DNA from: Symbiodinium natans
Taxonomy: Eukaryota; Sar; Dinophyceae; Suessiales; Symbiodiniaceae
Assembly: GCA_905221605.1 (NCBI GenBank)
Contig: CAJNDS010000136.1
Location: 292,501-312,500, forward strand
Length of the DNA: 20,000 nt
Reading direction: 5' to 3'
The position numbers and the translations under genes were made by a program. The notes below the pieces were generated by a model. That model saw only the letters and a list, made by a program, of their open reading frames with translations. It was not told the DNA's origin and did no database searches. Positions 5,878 through 11,723 of this stretch are shown in pieces (positions within the stretch are counted from its first letter, which is position 1; every line of letters begins with the position of its first letter).

Positions 5878-8800
5878 ATGGCTTCGGGTGAACAAGGGGA
5901 AAGCGGAGGGGGGAGCGAGGTTGCGGCTAGAGGCTGAGGATGTATGTTTCATTGTTAGGGTTTAGGGTTTCGGGTTTAGGGTTTAGGGTTCAGGGCTTTT
6001 CAGGGTCTTCGGACGACCGCACTTGACGCCAGCCGCATGTGCTGGAGGCATCGTAGCTTGTCAGTGGACGGAGACTTCGAAGCTTGACACCTGCGAGCGA
6101 GCGTTGAAGCCCTAAGCACGAAACCCTACCGTGGACTTTCTTTGCCTGCGGCTTTATGGGTTCTACCTACTAAATCAGGGGTAGCTACTACGAAACTGTA
6201 GGCAACTCGAGCCCTAAGCCCTAAACCCTAAACCCTATAAGCCCTGAAGCAGGTGTCTTCGGGGCGCTGGATGTGCGAGCCGGTGTTGTGGCCTCACGCC
6301 TGCCTTTAGGGTTTAGGGTTTGGGGTTTGGGGTTTGGGGTTTAGGGTTTAGGGTTTGGCAGTTTCCTCCTGACACTTTGAAGGTTTCCGAAATTAGGGGT
6401 ACCTTATTAGGGTCCTTTTTATATGGGCATCTTACGATTTGGGGTATATATATAGGGGTCCCTTATTTCGTAAACTCCCGTTTGGGCTCAATCATCTTGG
6501 AGCTCCAAACCCCTCCAACCCCTGTATCTTAGTAGCCCAGTGGTACCCTTTCACCTGTTTTGTTTCTGTTTTGTTTCGAGGTTCCCTTAGAAAGTAGCCA
6601 GCCCCAAAAAGGGTGCCCTTACTAGAAGATGGTGGCTGGGCTGCCAGGGTGTTGCTGGCTCATCCCCTTCGATGGAGGTTCCACCCTCGTTTGATGTCAG
6701 ACATCTGTGTCTGATACGCCCTAAACCCTAAACCCTAAACCCTAAACCCTAAATCCTAAACCCTAAACCCTAAACCCTAAACCCTAAACCCTAACCCCCA
6801 AACCCCGCACTTTTTCTCCGCATGTATCGACCCTAAGCCTTGAAACCTTAAGCCCTAAACCCTAAACAGTTTTCCTAGAGATATCAGCCGACCCAGACAG
6901 TTCCCCTGCAGAGTGGCCTTATAAGGTGAGCTAGCCGGGTGGCCAAAACAGGCCCTCAAGCCATAAATCCTGGGACATGTGGTCGAGGAGGCACACTTGA
7001 GGTTGTGGTTTAGGGTTTAGGGTTTAGGGGTTTTGGGTTTAGGGTTTAGGGCTTAAGGTTTCTCAGTCCTGGCATGAGGCAGCTCCCAGGTTCAAAAGGG
7101 TTTAGGGTTTAGGGTGCCTCCACCCGAAGCCCCGGTTGCCGGCGCCCTCAAGTGGGTTTAGGGTTTAGGGTTTAGGGTTTAGGGTTTAGGGTTTAGGGTT
7201 TAGGGTTTAGGGTTTGGGGTCTAGGGTTTAGGGTTTAGGGTTTAGGGTCTAGGCTTCAGGATTTAGGGTTTAAGCGTGCACGGCTCCAGCTGATTTGGTG
7301 CAAGAGTCCGGGTTCAAACAAGCCGCCAAAACCGCTGTGAGGTGCAACTGGGAGCATCGAGGCTGGCGCAGACAGTGGAAGATGGGGTTTCAGGTGTCTT
7401 AAGCCCCAACCCTAAACCCTCCAGCCCGTAGACCCGAACCCTAAACTAAACCCTTAACCCTGCCTGCCTCGTGCAGAAGCCCGAAGCCCTTCGAAACTCC
7501 AAAGGCCGTGCCAAAGACTGGCAAGTAGGGACCTGCTTCGTTCTGGCTCCAAGATTTTTTTTAGTTGAGGGTTGAGGGTTGAGCAAAAGAGCTTCAACCC
7601 CAAACCCTGAACCCTAAACCCCAAACCCCCAAACCCTAAACCCCGAAGCCCGCCTGGAATCAGAGGCCCGTACCTTCTTGGAGCTAGTTTCGAAGATCTT
7701 TCTGGGGTGATTGGGGATTGGGTTGAGGGTATAGGGGATTGGGTTCAGGATTTAGGGTTTATGGTTTTGGGTTTACCGAAACCCTAGGGGCGGGGTCTTT
7801 GTACTAGTAGGAAGAGCGAAGTTTAATCTTTTCACTCCTTGGTGGTTGGTGAATCAAGCCACGAACAGGAGCTAGAAGTTTTGGTTGCCCGAAGAGAGGA
7901 CACCACGTTCTTGACGGTGGAATGCTGAAATGCTGGCTTGATAATATCTTCGCCCGGTCTAAGCCCCTGGTGTGAACTTGGGTTTAGGGTCTAGGATTTA
8001 GGGCTTAGGGTTTAGGGTTTAGGGTTGAATGAAGGGGTCTTGGGGTTCACTGGGACCCTGTCAGGGCGCTTGACCCTGGCCACGGCGAAGTACCTCCAGC
8101 TTGTTCATGAAAGCAAAGTCGGCCACCCGACAGCATCGGAACCTCATGAAGGTTTAGGGTTTGGGGTTTAGGGTTTAGGGTCTACCTCTGCTCTTATTAC
8201 CCGGCTTTTTAACCCAAGAATTATCACTTCCATCGACACTAGGTTGAACAAGCGGGCTTTCGTCTGCTTTGTAGATCCGATGCCCCCCTCCCACCCCCGA
8301 AAATCCCCCAACCTCTCAGCCCCCACAAGCCTTGGGTTGCACTTCAAGAAAACCGAGCCTGCAAGCAAGGCATTGGCCCTAAACCCTAAACCCTAAACCC
8401 TAAACCCTAAACCCTGAACCCTGAACCCTGAACCCTGAACCCCAAACCCTACACCCTGTGGCAAACCCTTAACCCTATACCCTAAACCCTAAACCCCAAA
8501 CCCTAAACCCCAAACCCCAAACCCCAAACCCTAAACCCTAAACCCTAAACCCTAAACCCTAAACCCTAAACCCTAAACCCTAAACCCTAAACCCTAGCCT
8601 GTCACAGATCTCATGCACCGGCCACCCTGCCTCCGCGGAGAGCTCATGGCCGCCTGGCCAGCAGAAAGGGAGGGCTTCCGGGCCGAGGGCTACTGGTCTG
8701 AGGGTTTAGGGTTGGGGTTTGGGGTTTAGGGTGCAGGGTTTCCGGATGCAAAAGGGTGTAGGGTTTAGGGTTTGGGGTTTAGGGGGTTTAGGGGGTTTAG

Positions 8801-9068
8801 GGTTTGGGGTTTAGGGGGGTTAGGGGTTTAGGGGGTTTAGGGATTTAGGGTGGCCTCTCGAGTTTGCGCCGGCCCCAAAATCCTGTCCATGGAGGTTAGG
8901 GTTTAGGGGTAAGGGGTTAGGGTTCAGGGTTTAGGGTTTAGGGTAGGTTAGGGGGTTTAGTTTCAAGTTTCTTCATGTTTCGTCATTCTCAGCACTAAGG
9001 CCCTCGATGCCGCAGAGTTTCATATCATCATCTCGCGGACGCGCATGCTGAGCTCCCTGGTCAACTGA
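5878..9068 (+). CDS. Hypothetical spliced gene, 16 candidate exons, about 338 residues
   Basis: The proposed exons are 5878-5919, 6004-6059, 6179-6197, 6253-6282, 6879-6925, 7067-7089, 7113-7151, 7275-7393, 7477-7534, 7649-7686, 7869-7923, 8065-8151, 8179-8364, 8608-8703, 8849-8894 and 8993-9068. ATG at 5878 starts MASGEQGESGGGSE; the end reads HIIISRTRMLSSLVN and TGA at 9066-9068. Every junction agrees in phase and the total is 1017 bases, a multiple of three. Most introns start GT; those after 7534, 7923 and 8364 start GC. The best-supported parts are 7275-7393 (ADLVQESGFKQAAKTAV), 8065-8151 (RLTLATAKYLQLVHESKVGH) and 8608-9068. Introns carry telomeric arrays, and the long intron 6283-6878 holds two inverted-repeat elements. 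No domain was recognised. Microexons of 19-30 bases and the first five junctions are the weakest; the 3' half is more secure. Confidence 0.45.
5965..6357. repeat. Telomeric arrays in first introns of the 5878-9068 model
   Basis: A TTTAGGG array with TTTCGGG and TTCAGGG variants lies at 5956-5999, CCCTAAG/CCCTAAA units at 6210-6245, and TTTAGGG/TTTGGGG at 6306-6357. At 6163-6178 the sequence TCTACCTACTAAATCAG resembles a branch point and acceptor. Confidence 0.8.
6379..6480. mobile_element. Short inverted-repeat element, family 2 copy 1
   Basis: The ends GAAGGTTTCCGAAAT and ATTTCGTAAACTCCC are imperfect inverted repeats (about 11 of 15). The interior GGGGTACCTTATTAGGGTCC...GATTTGGGGTATATA...GGGGTCCC matches the element at 9111-9218 along its whole length. 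It is about 100 bp, non-coding and MITE-like. Confidence 0.65.
6531..6655. mobile_element. MITE-like element, family 1 copy 1
   Basis: It starts GTAGCCCAGTGGTACCC, a 17-base exact match to the element at 13923, and ends GGCTGGGCTGCC. The internal AGGTTCCCTTAGAAAGTA is also shared with that copy. No target duplication was recognised here. A perfect 7 bp hairpin TCAGACA-tctg-TGTCTGA follows at 6697-6714. Confidence 0.65.
6719..6807 (-). repeat. CCCTAAA array, about 11 units
   Basis: A near-perfect array, ending in CCCCCAAACCCC. It is followed by a few CCTTAAG-type units and a good acceptor, GTTTTCCTAG, at 6878. Confidence 0.95.
7003..7272 (+). repeat. Three TTTAGGG arrays separated by microexon candidates
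   Basis: The arrays lie at about 7003-7058, 7097-7112 and 7155-7272. The gaps at 7067-7089 (TTTCTCAG...CCCAG|GTTC) and 7113-7151 (TTTAG|GG...TCAA|GTGG) are the proposed microexons of the 5878-9068 gene. Confidence 0.85.
7723..7868. other. Intron-like region with degenerate telomeric units
   Basis: GGGGATTGGGTTGAGGGT units decay into unique sequence that includes a pyrimidine-rich stretch, with AACAG at 7868 as the acceptor for exon 7869-7923 (ELEVLVARREDTTFL). Confidence 0.5.
8376..8595 (-). repeat. Long CCCTAAA array with CCCTGAA and CCCCAAA blocks
   Basis: About 30 units with one interruption (8455-8467). It contains homogeneous blocks of variant units and ends ACCCTAGCCTGTCACAG, the acceptor region of exon 8608-8703. 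Confidence 0.95.
8704..8960 (+). repeat. Degenerate TTTAGGG/TTTGGGG/TTTAGGGGG arrays
   Basis: The first block (8704-8848) starts GTTTAG and ends TTTAG, matching the proposed intron exactly. The second (8895-8960) follows exon 8849-8894. Confidence 0.9.
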
Positions 9069-9110
9069 GAGTGGCCTTGCATTCGCCGGAACTACCCTCT
9101 CCAAAGTTCA

Positions 9111-9218
9111 TGGGAGGTTTACAATATATTCGGGGTACCTTATTGGGGTCCTTGTTATCAGGGGGATCCTACTATTTGGGGATTTATATTGGGGTCCCCT
9201 GTTTGTGTAAACCCCCAC
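9111..9218. mobile_element. Short inverted-repeat element, family 2 copy 2
   Basis: The ends TGGGAGGTTTACA and TGTAAACCCCCA are inverted repeats with one indel. The interior aligns with copy 1 at 6379-6480: GGGGTACCTTATT, GGGTCCTT, ATTTGGGG, GGGGTCCC. It lies about 40 bp after the TGA of the 5878-9068 model. Confidence 0.65.
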
Positions 9219-9355
9219 ATATGACCCAAAGACAGGCTTGATCCTTTTGGCAGTTTTGCTGGGCCTTCGCTGACAACATCGCTTTGGGCTTCGTGATTCT
9301 GTTGGTTGTGGGATAGAGTGATAGAGGCTTCCGGCGCTGCCCAGCGTTTAGGAGA
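9219..9355 (+). other. Putative intergenic spacer
   Basis: No telomeric array is present here. A hydrophobic open stretch (WAFADNIALGFVILLVVG, ending TAG at about 9316) follows a TTTTGGCAG and could be an exon, but its context is unclear. No TATA box or recognised promoter motif was seen. Confidence 0.3.
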
Positions 9356-9928
9356 ATGCTATGGGGGCAGTTCGCGGAAGCACTGTCATCGCAAGTCTTG
9401 CTTCTAAGCCTTCAACCCTAAACCCTAAACCCTAAACCCTAAACCCTAAACCCTAAACCCTAAACCCTAAACCCTAAACCCTAAGCCCTAAGCCCTAAAC
9501 CCTAAACCCTAAACTGGAGCGAGCCGCGGGCGCTGCGATAAGCGGCGAGCGATACCGCGTGGCGACAGGCCCGCGGACGAGCCCGAGCCTTAGCCTCGCG
9601 TGCCAGCGTCAGTCTGGCTCCAAAGAGAATTAGCCTAAACCCCCTAAACCCGCCCAAGGTTGAGATGTGGGTGGGTGGGTGGGTTGGGAGAGTGTGTTGA
9701 ACCTGGGCGCACACCACAACACACGTCCCGCGTGGTGGTGTGCGCGGAACCTGAGCAAACCCTGAACCCTAAACCCTAAACCTCAAACCCTAAACCCTAA
9801 ACCCTAAACCCAAACCCTAAACCCTAAACCCTAAACCCCATGTCTGGTGGGCCCGACTCCCCAGGCTGCCTTCAGGCTTATGCCAGAGTCTTCACGACCA
9901 TGGCGGTGCAGGACCCTGCAAAGAACCT
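9356..9928 (+). CDS. Exon candidates of a gene between 9356 and 10802 (hypothetical)
   Basis: ATG at 9356 opens MLWGQFAEALSSQ, ending CAA|GTCTTG. Segment 9520-9558 (RAAGAAISGERYR|GTGGCG; open to 9635 with high third-position GC) and 9693-9731 (CVEPGRTPQHTSR|GTGGTG) follow in phase 0. From 9865 the segment after CCCCAG is open in two frames (CLQAYARVFTTMAVQDPAK or AAFRLMPESSRPWRC). Introns contain CCCTAAA arrays. The path to the last ORF (10488-10802) is not resolved. No family was recognised. Confidence 0.3.
9411..9513 (-). repeat. CCCTAAA array, about 14 units
   Basis: A near-perfect array with two CCCTAAG units near the end. Confidence 0.95.
9707..9745. other. Perfect 11 bp stem inverted repeat
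   Basis: GCGCACACCAC (9707-9717) pairs with GTGGTGTGCGC (9735-9745) across a 17-base loop. It overlaps the candidate exon at 9693-9731. Confidence 0.6.
9757..9839 (-). repeat. CCCTAAA array
   Basis: About 11 units with minor variants. It ends in CCCC before an ATG at 9840. Confidence 0.9.
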
Positions 9929-10062
9929 ACCTGGGGCTTTCTTTACCTACATTTTAGGGTTTAGGGTTTAGGGTTTAGGGTTTAGGGAGTAACTACCCCT
10001 GTCCCAACGAAGAGTTTTGTACGTAGTACCTGCCCCATAGTTAGGTAAAGAGAGTCCCAGGT
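9929..10062. mobile_element. Inverted-repeat element enclosing a TTTAGGG array
   Basis: The left arm ACCTGGGGCTTTCTTTACCT and the right arm AGGTAAAGAGAGTCCCAGGT are inverted repeats over about 22 bp with three or so mismatches. Inside lie four to five TTTAGGG units (9954-9987) and AT-rich unique sequence. No target duplication was identified. Confidence 0.5.
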
Positions 10063-10149
10063 GTACAATGTGATTTCATGAGGTGGCCCCTCTTATTTAG
10101 GGTACCCAAAAAGGGACCATAGCAAAGAGAAACAGAAGAGACGAAACCT

Positions 10150-10240
10150 GCCAACCCCCGCAGGCAGGGAGTTCAGGTTCAGGGCTCCGTGTTGGTTCCT
10201 CCGCATGTTCCTCCGCAGCCACCGCTTGCACAAGCGAAAT
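10150..10240. other. Unique sequence with an 11 bp tandem repeat
   Basis: GTTCCTCCGCA occurs twice with one base between (about 10194-10216), the second followed by a CAG. A + frame is open (GSSACSSAATACTSEISK). It may be an exon; boundaries are not supported. Confidence 0.3.
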
Positions 10241-10270
10241 TTCGAAACCCCAAACCCTAAACCCCTAAAA

Positions 10271-10466
10271 CCCCTAAACCCCTAAACCCCTAAACCCCTA
10301 AACCCCTAAACCCCTAAACCCCTAAACCCCTAAACCCCTAAACCCCTAAACCCCTAAACCCCTAAACCCCTAAACCCCTAAACCCCTAAACCCCTAAACC
10401 CCTAAACCCCTAAACCCCTAAACCCCTAAACCCCTAAACCCCTAAACCCCTAAACCCCTAAACCCC
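10271..10466 (-). repeat. About 24 copies of the 8-mer CCCCTAAA
   Basis: A long homogeneous array of the 8-base unit rather than the 7-base telomeric unit, flanked by CCCTAAA and CCCCAAA. It is the most uniform array in the window. Confidence 0.97.
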
Positions 10467-10487
10467 AAACCCTGCCGCCGCTCTGCG

Positions 10488-10802
10488 ATGTTGCTGCCCG
10501 ATGAGTTCGACTTCTGGGCCTCCCCACTCTTGGTGGGCAGGGCTGGGCGCAGGGAACGCGTTAAATCCTGCAAGCCCTACAAAACCCTACAGCAAACCCG
10601 AAAACTAAGCCTTCGCCGCCAGGTGTCGGTCCTTTGCACCGGAGCTGTCTTTTGGGTGCACTCGCGAAAGAAGCAGCCGGATGAGGCGAGCCGCTTGCGG
10701 AAGGCGCTCTGGGGAATCCGGTTCCGGCCTTTTGGGCAACAGCAGCAGCTGCTCATCGCGGCCTCCGGGGCCATGGGCCTGCTATTCTTGGCCGCTGAGT
10801 AG
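10488..10802 (+). CDS. Hypothetical protein, likely last exon(s) of a gene
   Basis: A 104-codon frame runs from ATG 10488 to TAG 10800-10802. Codons in the second half favour G/C in third position. A CAG at 10621 (CGCCGCCAG|GTGTCG) and a GTTAAA at 10559 suggest the middle part may be an intron, since it contains telomere-like CCCTACA/CCCGAAAA units. After 10622 it reads VSVLCTGAVFWVHSRKKQPD and ends with a hydrophobic tail, LLIAASGAMGLLFLAAE. The tail could be a C-terminal membrane anchor, which is inference. A minus-strand frame over the same bases is taken to be a shadow. No family was recognised. Confidence 0.4.
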   Translation: MLLPDEFDFWASPLLVGRAGRRERVKSCKPYKTLQQTRKLSLRRQVSVLCTGAVFWVHSRKKQPDEASRLRKALWGIRFRPFGQQQQLLIAASGAMGLLFLAAE

Positions 10803-10826
10803 CACGTAGAGTAGGCAACCTTTATC

Positions 10827-11070
10827 CTTTTTTTGGGGGCCTTCCTAGTCCCTATAATATGATAACCATCCCAAAGGTTCACCTTCAATTTTGACCTTTT
10901 TTTGGGGGGTATTCCTCGTCCCTAGAACCCTCCCAAAGGTTCACCTTCAATTTTGACCTTTTTTGGGGGGTATTCCTAGTCCCTATAATTCTTACCATCC
11001 CAAAGGTTAACCTCTTTTTGGGGTATTCCTAGTCCCTATAACCATCCCAAAAGGTCAACCTTCAATTTTG
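10827..11070 (+). repeat. Four diverged tandem repeats of 54-68 bp
   Basis: Units start at about 10827, 10895, 10957 and 11011. Each reads CCTTTTTTTGGGG...TATTCCTAGTCCCTATAA...CATCCCAAAGGTTCACC TTCAATTTT (broken here for length). The unit has a T-rich, then purine/pyrimidine-balanced character and is unrelated to TTTAGGG. It lies just after the TAG at 10802, so it is probably 3' flanking or intergenic. Confidence 0.85.
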
Positions 11071-11077
11071 CCCCCAG

Positions 11078-11161
11078 GCTACCCTTGACAAGCTCAGGTG
11101 GCTGCCGCAGCTCGGCTCGGGCCCTTGGCGGCCGCCCTGGCGCTGGCGGTGGCCTCCACAG
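11078..11161 (+). CDS. Possible exon, Ala/Leu-rich
   Basis: The GC-rich stretch lies between TGCCCCCAG and CCACAG|GTCCAG. From 11098 one frame reads VAAAARLGPLAAALALAVAS, resembling a signal or transit segment, but it needs the internal AG at 11097 because of a TGA upstream. The phase does not join simply to the CobW exon 1. This may be an upstream exon of a neighbouring transcript or chance GC-rich DNA. Confidence 0.25.
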
Positions 11162-11199
11162 GTCCAGGGGTTTAGGGTCTAGGGTTTAGGGTTTAGGGT

Positions 11200-11352
11200 C
11201 CCCCCTAGGTTCCCCCCTTCAATAAGCTTCATTCCCCCTAGGCTCCCCCTTAAATAAAAGCTTCATTAAGGGTATTGCTTCATTCCCCCTAGGTTCCCCC
11301 TTAAATGAGCCTCATTAAGGGTAGTTAAAGGGGGGAACCTAGGGGGGGGGGG
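11200..11352. repeat. Three direct and one inverted copy of a CCCCCTAGGTTCCCCC motif
   Basis: Direct copies at about 11200, 11234 and 11285 are each followed by TTAAAT/TCAAT and AGCTTCATT. An inverted copy (GGGGGGAACCTAGGGGGGG) at 11330-11352 could fold back on them. A TTTAGGG array lies just before (11169-11198). Confidence 0.8.
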
Positions 11353-11502
11353 TAGTAGTCTCTAGAATGGGGGTACTAGGGGAACGCAATGAACAGGCCT
11401 TCGGCCACTCTTTCCGCTGCTAAAGCCGGGCCTTCGGTGGACAGAGCCGCCTCTCTGCGAGGCGCAGGGGGCTCATGGCAGTGAGGCAAAGCTGCTTGCT
11501 AG

Positions 11503-11623
11503 CCCAGTGGCACCCTTTACCCCGCTTTCTTTTTTTGGAAGGGGGGGGGGGGGGGGGGCCCTAAACCCTAAGCCCTAAACCCTAAACCCTAAACCCTCAT
11601 TTATAATATGCTTGCTGGGCTAC
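11503..11623. mobile_element. MITE-like element, family 1 copy 2, ending at the CobW start codon
   Basis: The left end TAGCCCAGTGGCACCCTTT matches the two other family 1 copies with one change. The right end GCTGGGCTACC at 11613-11623 is the inverted repeat of the left end. Between lie an 18 G run (11541-11558) and a CCCTAAA array (11559-11597). The right end overlaps codons 3-5 of the CobW model, LAGLP. Confidence 0.5.
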
Positions 11624-11723
11624 CAAGGCTGCCCGTCTGGATTGTTACGGGCTTCCTTGGCAGCGGTAAGACGACCCTGGTCAACCACCTCGTTCGACAG
11701 AGCCGTCGTCTCCTTGTCATCCA
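11608..11723 (+). CDS. CobW exon 1 (Walker A)
   Basis: ATG at 11608 gives MLAGLPRLPVWIVTGFLGSG and continues KTTLVNHLVRQSRRLLVIQ. Its N-terminal spacing fits bacterial and eukaryotic relatives. It ends ATCCA|GCATCT, so a GC donor; joined to exon 2 this yields VIQNETGD, the expected family sequence. Confidence 0.85.

Noticed and set aside
1928-6948. Shared CGGGTGGCAAAAA at about 1935, 4210 and (with an indel) 6934 as a repeated exon encoding RRVAK
   Set aside because: A 13-base match is expected a few times by chance in 20 kb, and the neighbouring residues do not align.
7300-7320. tRNA-like B box (CCGGGTTCAAAC)
   Set aside because: No matching A box, cloverleaf or acceptor stem nearby, and the segment is in an open reading frame.
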